A DNA stretch of 64,000 nt from Natrinema altunense (GTDB taxonomy: Archaea; Halobacteriota; Halobacteria; Halobacteriales; Natrialbaceae): NCBI RefSeq assembly GCF_000731985.1, contig NZ_JNCS01000002.1, positions 434,001-498,000 of the forward strand, read 5' to 3'. A program made the position numbers and the translations under genes. This document shows, in pieces, positions 36,198 through 45,183 of this stretch. Positions within the stretch are counted from its first letter, which is position 1; the number at the start of each line of letters is the position of its first letter. The notes under the pieces are model-generated. The model was not told the DNA's origin. It saw only the letters and a list, made by a program, of their open reading frames with translations, and made no database searches.

Positions 36198-36365
36198 ATG
36201 GACGTACCCGCCCGTAGGGAAGAGCCCGAACCCGACGAGGAACTCGAGGAGCCGACGGCGGTCGTGAGCAGTCACGAGACCCGCCCCGGAAAGACCGTCT
36301 TTACCGAGCGAAACAACAGCGACGGGTGGATCGCGACCGATCTCACCGTCGATCTCGAGCGGTAA
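36198..36365 (+). CDS. Small acidic haloarchaeal protein (55 aa), iron-box controlled
   Basis: This 55-residue protein has a Glu/Pro-rich N-terminus (residues 8-20) and a conserved-looking C-terminal half, SSHETRPGKTVFTERNN then SDGWIATDLTVDLER. The same tail occurs, from memory, in a family of short haloarchaeal proteins (DUF7331). There are no membrane segments or Cys. A TATA-like sequence centred 28 nt upstream suggests a leaderless transcript. A DtxR-type palindrome overlaps the initiation region, so expression probably responds to iron or manganese. Function unknown; a role tied to metal stress is inference. Confidence 0.75.
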   Translation: MDVPARREEPEPDEELEEPTAVVSSHETRPGKTVFTERNNSDGWIATDLTVDLER

Positions 36366-36503
36366 CTGCGTCGGTACTCGCGGGCCGCGAGTTCGCGATC
36401 GACACCGACCGCGACCGACGCCGTCGCGCGTGATCGGCGAAAACCTGTCTGTCGTCTTCGATCGTCGACGGGACCCCGTTTCGGATCCGCTTGCCGACGT
36501 CGT

Positions 36504-37049
36504 TCAGTGAGTCGCTTCCTCGAGCACCAGGGTGTCGTCTTCGAGGTAGTGCTCGAAGTGGTGGCCGTCCTCCTCGAGGTCGACGAGGATCTCGCGCAGG
36601 ATCTCGGCGGTCGCATGGTCGCCGAGGTTCTCCGCGAGCTCGATACTGCCGCGCATCGACTCGATGATGTCGCCGTATATTTCGAGGTCGTTTTCGAACA
36701 TCGTACGGACGTCGTAGACGTCTTCGCCCTCGAACTCGACGGTCGCGCGCTCCTCCTGGTTCGACGGCCCGGAGACCGGAACGCCGCCGAGCGCCTGGGC
36801 GCGCTCGGCGATTTCGTCAGCACCTTCCTCGACGTGTTCGTACGCCTCCTCCAAGAACTCGTGGAGGGGCAGGAACTCCGCACCCTCGACGACCCAGTGG
36901 TGTTTCTTCAGCTGGTGGTAGAGGACGTACGAGTTGGCCAGTTCCGTGTTCAGCGCGTCGACGATCTGCTCGGCCTTGTCCTGCTCGAGGCGAAGCGCGT
37001 TCTCCTCGACGCTGTCTGCCGATTGGCGGACGGTCTGTTGGGTGCTCAT
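36504..37049 (-). CDS. dpsA: DNA-protecting ferritin-like protein DpsA
   Basis: The protein has 181 residues. Features of the Dps four-helix bundle are IVDALNTELANSYVLYHQLKKHHWVVEGAEFLPLHEFLEEAYEHVEEGADEIAERAQALGGVP: the His and Asp/Glu of the inter-subunit ferroxidase site appear in HHWVVEG and EEGADEIAERA. An acidic C-terminal segment (VDLEEDGHHFEHYL) ends it. DpsA stores iron and protects DNA; in Halobacterium it is induced by iron or peroxide. A TATA sequence (minus strand, 37077-37082) sits 31 nt before the ATG and a DtxR-like box lies further upstream, so metal-dependent control is likely. Confidence 0.95.
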   Translation of the reverse strand: MSTQQTVRQSADSVEENALRLEQDKAEQIVDALNTELANSYVLYHQLKKHHWVVEGAEFLPLHEFLEEAYEHVEEGADEIAERAQALGGVPVSGPSNQEERATVEFEGEDVYDVRTMFENDLEIYGDIIESMRGSIELAENLGDHATAEILREILVDLEEDGHHFEHYLEDDTLVLEEATH

Positions 37050-37076
37050 CCTATCTACCGATACGTCCGCATCACA

Positions 37077-37082
37077 CTTAAA
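37077..37082 (-). promoter_or_regulatory. TATA element of dpsA
   Basis: The minus-strand hexamer tttaag is centred about 31 nt upstream of the dpsA ATG at 37049, which fits a near-leaderless mRNA. Confidence 0.55.
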
Positions 37083-37104
37083 CCCTCTCCATGCAAAAAC
37101 ATTT

Positions 37105-37121
37105 CTTTGGCTTACCTAAAG
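37105..37121. promoter_or_regulatory. DtxR-like box upstream of dpsA
   Basis: The imperfect palindrome ctttggcttacctaaag resembles the boxes at 36175 and 60169. It lies about 23 nt upstream of the dpsA TATA element, so it is placed for activation and not occlusion. Assignment to dpsA is by proximity. Confidence 0.5.
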
Positions 37122-37254
37122 AATAGTTCTGTAGTAGCTCCTACAGTTTATGTATCCGTCATAGTAAACGTGTTAGCAGACGGCACCCTCAATATCTCCT
37201 TTGTTTTTTCGAGGCTGAGTAAACATTTTCAATGAGGGGATCCAAGGAACCGGT

Positions 37255-38724
37255 ATGGCAACGAGAATCGCACAGCGGCGGGAGCGGATCTACGTCGACG
37301 GCGAGTGGCTCGAGACCGAAGACGATCTGTCGGTCTCGGACCTCGCCGAGGGCGGGACGTTCGCACACGTCGCCGCTGCAGGGCCGACGGAGGCCCGCAC
37401 CGCGCTGGCCGCCGCCCACGAGATCAAACCCGAACTACGCCAGACGACCGTCGTCGAGCGGGCGGAATGGTGTGAGACGATCGCCGACCGACTCCGCGAA
37501 CGCGAAGAAGAGATCGCCGAGGTCATCGTCCGAGAAGCCGGCAAACCGATCTCCTCGGCTCGCGGCGAGGTCGGCCAGGCCGCCGAACGCTTCGATCGAG
37601 CAGCCGAGGAAGCCCGCACCATCGTCAGCAAAGGCGAGTACCGCGAGGGCTCGACCGACGGTCACGAGGGCTGGCAGGCGATCGTCAAACACGAGCCGAT
37701 CGGCGCGGTGCTGTGTATCACGCCGTACAACTATCCGCTGGCGACGACGGCGCTGCAAGTCGCACCCGCGCTCGCGGCCGGGAACAGCGTCCTGCTCAAG
37801 CCCGCCAGCAAGACGCCCATCTCGGCGGCGATCCTCGCCGACGTCATCGCCGATGTCGACGGGATTCCGGACGGCGCGTTCAACTTCGTCCCCGGCGACG
37901 CCAGCGAGATCGGCGACGTCCTCTCGGGCGACGACCGCGTCAACGCGATCGCGATGACCGGCTCCTCGGGCGCGGGCAAACACGTCGCCCGGGAGAGCGG
38001 GATGGTCAATCTGCACATGGAACTCGGCGGCAACGCCCCGGCGATCGTCTTCGACGACGCCGACCTCACCGACGTCGCGGGTAACTGCGCGAAGGGGTCG
38101 TTCAAGTACGCCGGGCAGCGCTGCTCGGCGATTTCGCGCGTGCTCGCACACGAATCGGTTCACGACGACCTCGTCGATCTGATCGACGGGCAGATGGACG
38201 CCTGGCAGGCCGGCGACCTCTTCGCGGAAGACACCGCCCTCGGCCCGCTGATCAGCGAAGATCAGGCCGACTGGGTCGAAACGCTCGTCGAAGACGCCGT
38301 CGAGAAGGGCGCGGAGATCGTCCGCGGCGGAGAACGACGTGCCCCCGACGGCGTTCCGGACGAACTCGCCGATCAGTTCTTCGAGCCGACGCTGCTCGCG
38401 AACGTCCCCCACGACGCCCGCATCGTCGACGAGGAGCAGTTCGGTCCCATCGCCGCGATCACGACATTCGAAGACGAGGCCGAAGCCCTCGAGATCGCGA
38501 ACGGGTCCGATCTCGCGCTCGACGCGGCGGTCTTCACGAACGACTACAAGCGCGCGATGCGCCTGGCCGAGCGCGTCGACGCCGGCGCGGTCCGGATCAA
38601 CGGCGCGCCGAGCCACGGGCTGGGCGACGTTCCGTTCGGCGGCAACAAGGACTCGGGGATCGGCCGCGAGGGCCTCGACGCCTCGATCCACGCGATGATG
38701 CGCGAGAAGAGCATCATCCTGTAG
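37255..38724 (+). CDS. Aldehyde dehydrogenase, GapN-like
   Basis: The protein has 489 residues of the ALDH superfamily. Catalytic residues are in place: Glu256 in HMELGGNAP and Cys290 in YAGQRCSAI. Other landmarks are ITPYNYPLATTALQVAPALAAGNSVLLKPASKTP and EQFGPIAAITTFEDEAEAL. Such haloarchaeal proteins are annotated as NADP-dependent glyceraldehyde-3-phosphate dehydrogenase (GapN) or succinate semialdehyde dehydrogenase. The N-terminal IYVDGEWLETEDDLSVSD favours the GapN group, which makes 3-phosphoglycerate and NADPH without ATP. The AT-rich region upstream is shared with dpsA, which is divergent. Confidence 0.88.
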   Translation: MATRIAQRRERIYVDGEWLETEDDLSVSDLAEGGTFAHVAAAGPTEARTALAAAHEIKPELRQTTVVERAEWCETIADRLREREEEIAEVIVREAGKPISSARGEVGQAAERFDRAAEEARTIVSKGEYREGSTDGHEGWQAIVKHEPIGAVLCITPYNYPLATTALQVAPALAAGNSVLLKPASKTPISAAILADVIADVDGIPDGAFNFVPGDASEIGDVLSGDDRVNAIAMTGSSGAGKHVARESGMVNLHMELGGNAPAIVFDDADLTDVAGNCAKGSFKYAGQRCSAISRVLAHESVHDDLVDLIDGQMDAWQAGDLFAEDTALGPLISEDQADWVETLVEDAVEKGAEIVRGGERRAPDGVPDELADQFFEPTLLANVPHDARIVDEEQFGPIAAITTFEDEAEALEIANGSDLALDAAVFTNDYKRAMRLAERVDAGAVRINGAPSHGLGDVPFGGNKDSGIGREGLDASIHAMMREKSIIL

Positions 38725-38766
38725 CCCGACCGACTCGGTGCGGCGTCGTCGCTCGAGCCGCGACGA

Positions 38767-39903
38767 TCAAAACGAGACCGAGTTACTGACGACTTGCGTC
38801 TTGGTGTCCCCGCTGACAGCGACGACCTGAACGGTCCCCGACTCGCCGGCATCGTACTCGAGCGTCGCCTGCTGTCCGACCTCGGTCAGGGTGTCCCGTT
38901 TCTCGCCGTCCGCACGTACTTCGATTCGGTCGGCGTTACCGCTGGCGGTGTACGTGACGGTGACGGTCCGCGACGACTGATCGACATCGATTGCCGCCCC
39001 GGCCCTCACTTCCGATCCGGGGTCGGCGAACATGTCACGGTACTCGTATTCCGCGGTCGGAACGGTCCGCGTCGCCACGCCGACGTTGCCGTCGACCTCA
39101 ACGGTCACGTCGTCGAACTGGTCCGTCATCGTCTCCTCGAAGTCGGCCGTCCGCTCGGGGTCAGGGTAGACGGCGACCGCCGTGTAGGTCGACGTGTCGG
39201 CCCCGAACGACCACGAATACGTCCTGCCGGTCCCCGCCTCCTCGCCCTCGTATGCGCCCCAGAGGATCGCACGTTCGTCGACACCGACACGCTCGAGCAA
39301 CTGCGCGAAGTGGTCGTGCTCGTCGACGCGGCGATCCGTTCCCTCGACGCCCGCCGCCAGGATCGTCTCGAGGGCCGCGCCGTCGGCGGGGCTCACGACG
39401 ACCGTCTCCGCGGAGACGGCGACCGAGACGCCGTCGCGCTCGAGGACCGCGAACTCGCCGATCGACGACTCGCTTTCGGCATCGACCGCGCCGGGATCGA
39501 ACGTCCCGGTGGCGATGACGTTCCCAGCGACGTCCTCGGATCCGAACCTGCAAACGGACGTGACCGCCGATTCGTCGTCCACCACCTCTTCGACGATCCC
39601 GCGACCGTTACCCGTCGGCAGCCGCGGCACGTCCTCGGCGGCGGCCGCGCCGAGATCGTCCGCGGATCGACGGATCGCAGCGAGGTCCCGGAAGTGAAAG
39701 ACCAGGTTCTCGCTGCCCGATGCGGGGACCCAACGCTCGAGCGTCGACATGCCCGTCGCGGTCTCGTCGTCCGTGGCGTTCGATTCGTCGGTGTCCTCGG
39801 TACCGTTCTCGGACAGTCGATCGAGACAGCCTGCAGTAAGCGCGATCCCGCCCGTTCCCGCTCCTGTGGTCGCGAGAAGTTCGCGCCTCGAAATATCATT
39901 CAT
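38767..39903 (-). CDS. Tat-exported lipoprotein of unknown function
   Basis: The protein has 378 residues. It starts MNDISRRELLATTGAGTGGIALTAGCLDRLSENG, a Tat motif (SRRELL) with a lipobox-like TAGC. An acidic spacer (DESNATDDETATG) follows. The mature domain consists largely of predicted beta strands, with a C-terminal Ig-like stretch (VTVTYTASGNADRIEVRADGEKRDTL ... TQVVSNSVSF in order). It is probably anchored to the cell surface. No enzymatic motif was recognised. It stands convergent with the ALDH gene and divergent from the PfkB kinase. Confidence 0.8.
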   Translation of the reverse strand: MNDISRRELLATTGAGTGGIALTAGCLDRLSENGTEDTDESNATDDETATGMSTLERWVPASGSENLVFHFRDLAAIRRSADDLGAAAAEDVPRLPTGNGRGIVEEVVDDESAVTSVCRFGSEDVAGNVIATGTFDPGAVDAESESSIGEFAVLERDGVSVAVSAETVVVSPADGAALETILAAGVEGTDRRVDEHDHFAQLLERVGVDERAILWGAYEGEEAGTGRTYSWSFGADTSTYTAVAVYPDPERTADFEETMTDQFDDVTVEVDGNVGVATRTVPTAEYEYRDMFADPGSEVRAGAAIDVDQSSRTVTVTYTASGNADRIEVRADGEKRDTLTEVGQQATLEYDAGESGTVQVVAVSGDTKTQVVSNSVSF

Positions 39904-40016
39904 ACTGTTACCTGCCGGTTGAAACCTCGAAAATATAAATTCACTGTCCTGACCGGCCCGCTCGCGGGCGGGAGATCGTCGATAGAACTACCGTCGTTGC
40001 CGGGGGAGGATCGACC

Positions 40017-40982
40017 ATGTCTCGCGACGTGCTCGTCGTCGGCGAAACGCTCATCGACTGGGTACCCGAGCGATCGGGACCCCTCGAAACCGTAGACGGG
40101 TTCGAGCGCCGCCCCGGCGGTGCGCCCGCGAACGTCGCCGTCGGCCTCGCCCGCCTCGAGAGCCCGCCGCTGTTCTGGACCCGCGTCGGTGACGACCCGT
40201 TCGGACGCTATCTCGAAGGGACGCTCGCCGACCACGGGCTCCCCGACCGGTTCGTCGAACGCGACGCCGATGCGAAGACGACCCTCGCGTTCGTCACCCA
40301 CGACGAGACCGGCGACCGCGAGTTTACGTTCTACCGCGACGGGACCGCCGACACGCGCCTCGAGCCCGGCCGGATCGACGACGCGACCCTCGCGGACTGC
40401 GAATGGGTCCACGCCGGCGGCGTAACGCTTTCGAGCGGACCGGCGCGCGAGGCGACGCTGGACGTGCTCGAGCGGGCCGCAGCCGCGGACTGTACGGTCT
40501 CGTTCGATCCCAACGCCCGATCCGAACTGTGGGCCGACGACGAGACGTTCGCGCGCGTGGTCGGCGATGCGCTCGCACACGTCGATCTCTGTTTCGCGAC
40601 GGTCGCCGAACTCGAGGCGCTCGGTATCGGCGGCGGGACGCCGACGGAGAGCGCTCGACGGGCGATCGACGCCGGCGGGCCGCACACGGTCTTCGTCACA
40701 CGCGGCGAGGAGGGTGCCGTCGCGGTCGCGGCCGACGACGCACCCTGGCCCGCAGCCGCGGTCGATCGGCCCGGCTTTGCGGTCGAGACGGTCGATACGA
40801 CGGGTGCCGGTGACGCCTTCGTCGCCGGAGCGATCACCGCCCTGCGGGACGGTCGCGGACTCGCGGACGCGGTCACGTTCGCGAACGCCGTCGCCGCGAC
40901 GGCGACGACCGACGCGGGCGCGATGGCGGCGCTCCCGACCCGCGAGGCAGCGGCCACACTGCTCGAGCGGGAGTCGGACTGA
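40017..40982 (+). CDS. PfkB-family carbohydrate kinase (fructokinase-like)
   Basis: The protein has 321 residues. The N-terminal signature RRPGGAPANVAVGLARL and the C-terminal DTTGAGDAFVAGAITAL (anion hole and catalytic Asp) define the PfkB/ribokinase fold. ETLIDWVPERSG is characteristic of the fructokinase branch. It phosphorylates a sugar with ATP in the cytoplasm; fructose is the best guess, and 2-keto-3-deoxygluconate is a possible alternative. It stands alone. Confidence 0.92.
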   Translation: MSRDVLVVGETLIDWVPERSGPLETVDGFERRPGGAPANVAVGLARLESPPLFWTRVGDDPFGRYLEGTLADHGLPDRFVERDADAKTTLAFVTHDETGDREFTFYRDGTADTRLEPGRIDDATLADCEWVHAGGVTLSSGPAREATLDVLERAAAADCTVSFDPNARSELWADDETFARVVGDALAHVDLCFATVAELEALGIGGGTPTESARRAIDAGGPHTVFVTRGEEGAVAVAADDAPWPAAAVDRPGFAVETVDTTGAGDAFVAGAITALRDGRGLADAVTFANAVAATATTDAGAMAALPTREAAATLLERESD

Positions 40983-41046
40983 CGGCGACTGAAGGGCGTG
41001 TGGTTGCAAGCCGGAGCGCTATCAGGACCTACGACGGACAGTGTGT

Positions 41047-42198
41047 ATGAGCCTCGAGGGCCGTGGTGTTCCGCCGTTCGCGAACGCGGTGGTGGCGGGG
41101 ATTCGGGAGAAGAACGTGACGTTCATGGCGGCCGGCATCGCGTACCAGGCCTTCATCTCACTGATTCCGTTGCTCGTGCTGGTCTTCTTTCTCGTCTCGT
41201 TTCTCGGCGGCGAGGGGCTCGCCCAACAGGTGTCGTCGGCGACCGAAGGCTTCCTCCCCGAGAGCGGCCGCATCCTTCTCGAGGACGGGATCGAGGGTTC
41301 GACCGGGAACGCCGGAACGTCGATCATCGGCCTCCTCGTCCTCCTGTGGGGGTCGTTGAAGATCTTTCGGGGGCTCGACACCGCGTTCTCCGAGATCTAC
41401 GCGTCGACCGAGGACAACTCGTTGGTCGATCAGGTCCGCGACGGGGCCATCGTCTTCGGGACGATCGGGGTCGCGCTCGCGGCGACCGGAGCGACCAGCA
41501 TCGTCTTCGCGTTCTTCCCGACCACTCTCTTCATCGGGCTCGTAAACCCGCTGTTGCTCGTCGGCGGGCTGACGATCGCCTTCCTCCCGATGTATTACTT
41601 CTTCCCCGACGTCGACGTTTCCGTCCGCGAGGTGCTGCCGGGGGTCCTCGTCGCCGCCGTCGGCTGGGCGGCGCTACAGTCGCTCTTTCAGGTTTACGTC
41701 GCCCTCTCGAGCAGTTCGGACTCCGCGGGACCGATCGGGGCGATCCTCCTCCTGCTGACCTGGCTGTACTTCGGCGGCCTCATACTGCTCGTCGGGGCCG
41801 TCGTCAACGCCACCCGCTCGGGACACATCGACATCGAATCCGACGCGCTCGGGGGCAGTCCCGCGAACCCGGACCGCGACCCCGTCGTCGATGCGGACCG
41901 GCGCGAACGCGAGCGACTCGCGGCGAGACTCGAGGACCTCCGGCGCGAACGCGATCAGCTACGCAACGATCGCGATGCCGAGCGGGCGCGCCGCTACCGG
42001 CTCGAGGATCGAGTCGCCGACCTCGACGACCGGGTCGAGCAGCTGGAAACGACGAACCGTGATCTCGAGGGGGAGATCGAGCGACTCCGCCGCGAACTCG
42101 CGGCCCGCGAGGGGTCGCCGTGGCGCCGGCGGTTGCGCGGCGCGATCGCACGGGTTCGGACGCTGAACGTCGGCGTCGTCGAGGAGCGAAACGAGTAG
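41047..42198 (+). CDS. YihY/BrkB membrane protein with C-terminal coiled coil
   Basis: The protein has 383 residues. The first 265 show six hydrophobic segments with the YihY landmarks NVTFMAAGIAYQAFISLIPLLVLVF, LLWGSLKIFRGLDTAFSEIY and a final LLLLTWLYFGGLILLVGAVVNA. Residues about 285-355 form a strongly charged Arg/Glu/Asp coiled coil (RERERLAARLEDLRRERDQL). This soluble tail is longer than in most bacterial YihY proteins. The start may be ATG 41047 or GTG 41041. YihY was once called RNase BN wrongly; its function is unsettled. Confidence 0.87.
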   Translation: MSLEGRGVPPFANAVVAGIREKNVTFMAAGIAYQAFISLIPLLVLVFFLVSFLGGEGLAQQVSSATEGFLPESGRILLEDGIEGSTGNAGTSIIGLLVLLWGSLKIFRGLDTAFSEIYASTEDNSLVDQVRDGAIVFGTIGVALAATGATSIVFAFFPTTLFIGLVNPLLLVGGLTIAFLPMYYFFPDVDVSVREVLPGVLVAAVGWAALQSLFQVYVALSSSSDSAGPIGAILLLLTWLYFGGLILLVGAVVNATRSGHIDIESDALGGSPANPDRDPVVDADRRERERLAARLEDLRRERDQLRNDRDAERARRYRLEDRVADLDDRVEQLETTNRDLEGEIERLRRELAAREGSPWRRRLRGAIARVRTLNVGVVEERNE

Positions 42199-42318
42199 CG
42201 CGTTGGGCTGTCTGATGGGGGTCGCGGGACGATCGAACGGATCGGTGAGCGAGACGACCGCTGTGTCCTCGAGGTGCGAACCGACGCGGGTGATGCCGAC
42301 CCCCGTCACACGGCGGCG

Positions 42319-42744
42319 CTATCCCTGTGCGAGCGGATCGAAACTATCGACCGGAATGACGGAGTAATCGACGGTCAACGCGTCCTTGGTCGCCCTGATC
42401 TTTCCGACGAACGCCGAGATATCCTCGAGTTCGCCTTCGAGGACGAACAGTTCCATGCAGTAGTGATCGCCGACGTGGCTGTGGAAGTTCGAGGCGACGA
42501 GGTGTTCGTGTTCGTGACGCAGGTGCATCATCCGCTCCTCGACGCTGGTGGTCTCGTAGTCGAACAACACGGTGACGATCCCCATCAGGTCCCGCTCCTC
42601 GAGTCGCGTGTCCTCGAACTCCCCGAGCAGGTTCCGCGAGGCTTCCCTGACGACTTCGCTCCGACCGGTATAGCCGTGCTCCTCGGCGAACTGATCGAGG
42701 CGCGCGAGGAGTTCGTCCGGCATCGAGACGCTGACGACTGCCAT
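42319..42744 (-). CDS. nikR: Nickel-responsive regulator NikR
   Basis: The protein has 141 residues. An N-terminal ribbon-helix-helix ([40 protein letters not shown]) is followed by an ACT-type domain. All four nickel ligands known from E. coli NikR (His76, His87, His89, Cys95) have counterparts with identical spacing at His77, His88, His90 and Cys96. It would bind DNA as a nickel-loaded tetramer. No nickel transporter or hydrogenase/urease gene lies in the window, so its target is elsewhere. The start at 42744 begins directly with the RHH strand. Confidence 0.93.
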   Translation of the reverse strand: MAVVSVSMPDELLARLDQFAEEHGYTGRSEVVREASRNLLGEFEDTRLEERDLMGIVTVLFDYETTSVEERMMHLRHEHEHLVASNFHSHVGDHYCMELFVLEGELEDISAFVGKIRATKDALTVDYSVIPVDSFDPLAQG

Positions 42745-42768
42745 ATAATAAAACCGCGCTAGCATCTA

Positions 42769-43581
42769 TTAAGGATTATCATCGCTGCTGGGTCGGGTCG
42801 GCCCGCTGCCCGAGACGTGATCCGCGGGCAGCAGATCCTCGAACGGTTGAGCGGCGAGCCACTCGCAGAGCCGGACGAGTTGGTCGCTCGCGGCCTCGAA
42901 CAGTTGCTCGCCCTTCTCGGCCGAGGCGTCCGTCTGATCGCCCAGGACGCCGTTGGCGGTATTGTCGGCCGCGTCGTAGAACGTCCGCGAGCCGTGTTTG
43001 ATCGTCTCGGCCGCCTCGACGCTCGGGATCCCGGTCTCCCTGGCCTCCTCGAGTCGGTCGTCGTGGACGAGATCCGGTTCGAGATACTGGATCATCGAAG
43101 TCTCCTTCGGCCCGCCGTGGGGGCCGTTCTGCTCGAAGAGGTCGTCAACGAGGGTCGGAATCGAGTCGTTCCACATCCACTCGATGGCGTACGCGACCTC
43201 GTCCCGTCGGAGCCGTGCCCCGACTTCCCGGAGGTGCGGCACGTTCCCGCCGTGAGCGTTCACGTAAATCACCCGATCGATGCCGTGAGCGGTGAGGTTC
43301 CGCGTCAGCGACGCCACGTATTCCCTGAACGCCGGTGGGTCGACCCACATCGTTCCGTGGAACTGGCGGTGGTGACCGCTGACGCCGATATCGATCGTCG
43401 GGGTACGGAGAAAGCCCGTTCGGTCGGCCGCCTCGCGCGCGAACGCCTCCGCGATCAGGTGGTCGGTCGCCTCCGGCAGATGCGGCCCGTGCTGTTCCGT
43501 CGATCCGAGCGGCACGAGCGCGAGCGATTCCGATTCGAAGTACGTCTCGAGGTCCGGCCATGCCTCGTCGCCGAGATACAT
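42769..43581 (-). CDS. Creatininase-family amidohydrolase
   Basis: The protein has 270 residues. Metal-binding motifs of the family are visible: LVPLGSTEQHGPHLPEATDHLIAEAFA (Glu, His, Asp), YVNAHGGNVPHL and the Glu-containing GGPKETSM. The substrate is a cyclic amide or formamide; some members act in riboflavin/F420 biosynthesis (MftE- and ArfB-like). The ATG at 43581 (MYLGDEAWPDL) fits the family; another ATG lies at 43587. It is followed by nikR after 24 bp, and the two may be co-transcribed. Confidence 0.9.
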   Translation of the reverse strand: MYLGDEAWPDLETYFESESLALVPLGSTEQHGPHLPEATDHLIAEAFAREAADRTGFLRTPTIDIGVSGHHRQFHGTMWVDPPAFREYVASLTRNLTAHGIDRVIYVNAHGGNVPHLREVGARLRRDEVAYAIEWMWNDSIPTLVDDLFEQNGPHGGPKETSMIQYLEPDLVHDDRLEEARETGIPSVEAAETIKHGSRTFYDAADNTANGVLGDQTDASAEKGEQLFEAASDQLVRLCEWLAAQPFEDLLPADHVSGSGPTRPSSDDNP

Positions 43582-43587
43582 GGCCAT

Positions 43588-44304
43588 CTCTCGTGTGCGG
43601 AGCATCAATAGCGTAGTGCCGACGCGCGCGGTGCACGGTCGAAACGCGGCCGCGACGACGAGCGCCGACACCGGCAGCACCGCTCGTCCCGGCCGACGTC
43701 GCACTGACGGGATGCTCACCGGTAATACCGTCTTACCGGATCGAGTAGCCATCGTACTGATCCGGGGGTCCCGACCGGCGTTCCGTCGACAACTGGACGC
43801 ACTGAAACGGCATCCGACGGCGTGTCCGAAGCCGGGCGGAGGATCGACGGTTCGAACGCGGTCCCGCGTTCTCGCCCCGCTGTGCTCCCGTCGAGAGCGA
43901 TTCGCGGCTCCACAGCCCCTGGTCGATCTCGAGCGTTCGAGCCCGCCGCGTCTTGCCCGCGTTCGACGCGACACTGCGGTCCCATGAGTGAAACTGGACA
44001 CGTTCGGCGAGCCGGCGACGGCGGTGATTCGAATCCGATTTCCCGCTATCACCGACGCGGTTTCGAATCCGGTCACAATACGGGTTTATCGCCCGCCGGC
44101 TCGAGGATCGTCTCGGTCCCGAGGCAGAGCCCGCTCGTCGGTCCGTTCGGAACCGGTCTCGAGCGGGCACGGTACGGCCGTCGCACAATTCCCCGTAACG
44201 GACACTTCAATCGACCCGCGTTGGCCGGTCGAGAGCAGTTGGTTTCATGACAGTTAGATACGGACTCAATTACAAAGGACGGACGATACCAACCGGCGTC
44301 GTGT
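43588..44304. other. Intergenic region, no supported gene
   Basis: This is the longest gene-free stretch in the window (about 720 bp). Several overlapping open frames on both strands translate into basic Arg/Ser/Pro-rich sequence, which is typical of antisense or random GC-rich frames here. AT content rises near 44240-44290, the likely promoter of the next gene. No RNA, repeat or remnant was recognised. Confidence 0.55.
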
Positions 44305-45117
44305 ATGGTACCACCGTATCCTGCCCAGGCACAGGTTCCCGACTGGCTACAAGATCCCGTCGCGGAACTGATCACGTTCCTCCCGCGGTTGATCGGCGCG
44401 CTGATCATCCTCGCGATCGGGTGGGTCATCGGCCGCGTCGCAGCGGGCGTGGTCCGACGGCTCGCCGATGGCATCGAACTCGATCGGATGGTCCTCGAGA
44501 CGCCGCTCGGTCGCATACTCGGCGGCACCGAACGGGCGGTCTCGAACGCATTCGGGACGCTGGCGAAGTGGTTCGTCTACGCGCTCGCAGTCCTCGCGGC
44601 CGCGAACGCGCTCGCGATCGCGACGCTGTCGCAGTGGATCTCGACGGCGGTCTCGTACCTGCCGGCGTTCGTCGCGGGGCTGCTCGTCATTACCTTCGGG
44701 TTCGTCGTCGCCGACTTCATCGGCGATGCCATCGAGCGGACCCGCGCGGCGACCGAGACTGCTTACACGAGCTGGTTTGCCACCGGCGCGCGGATGTTCC
44801 TCTACTTCACGGCGATCGTCATTGGGCTCGACACGATGGGGATCGACGTCGGCATCCTCTACGTGTTCGCCCGGGCGATCGCGTGGGGCCTCGGCGCGGC
44901 CATCGCCATCGGAGCCGGCGTCGCGTTCGGCTGGGGTGGCAAGGATTACGTCGCCGAAAACATCGACGCGTGGATGAACCGAACGAGCAACGTCGCGCCC
45001 AGCGAGGGAGAGTCGGCGACCGGCCGCTCCCGGAGCAGCGACCGGCCCGGAACGAATCCGAGCACCGACCGCGACCGCGGCTCCGAACCCGGTCCCGGAC
45101 CGGGTGACGACGACTAA
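44305..45117 (+). CDS. TM-helix-repeat membrane protein, small mechanosensitive-channel-like
   Basis: The protein has 270 residues. Five hydrophobic helices include the repeated pattern LPRLIGALIILAIGWVIGR and YLPAFVAGLLVITFGFVVADFIGDAIE, as in the conserved TM-helix repeats found upstream of MscS domains (PF05552 type). The MscS beta domain itself is missing. The last 50 residues are a disordered Ser/Asp/Pro tail. Short members of this family (CmpX-like) are linked to membrane stress. The start at 44305 follows an AT-rich stretch. Confidence 0.82.
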   Translation: MVPPYPAQAQVPDWLQDPVAELITFLPRLIGALIILAIGWVIGRVAAGVVRRLADGIELDRMVLETPLGRILGGTERAVSNAFGTLAKWFVYALAVLAAANALAIATLSQWISTAVSYLPAFVAGLLVITFGFVVADFIGDAIERTRAATETAYTSWFATGARMFLYFTAIVIGLDTMGIDVGILYVFARAIAWGLGAAIAIGAGVAFGWGGKDYVAENIDAWMNRTSNVAPSEGESATGRSRSSDRPGTNPSTDRDRGSEPGPGPGDDD

Positions 45118-45183
45118 GCCCGGTCGCCGATCGCGGTCACGGTCGTCCGCGACGCCGCGAAGTCGATGTCGTTCTCGCGCCGC

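Noticed and set aside
36507..37235. Forward frame of 242 residues across dpsA and its promoter.
   Set aside because: It is antisense to dpsA and its C-terminal part is translated promoter DNA.
43716..44250. Several frames of 80-150 codons on both strands in the long gap.
   Set aside because: They overlap each other, are basic and Arg/Ser-rich, and show no family motif.
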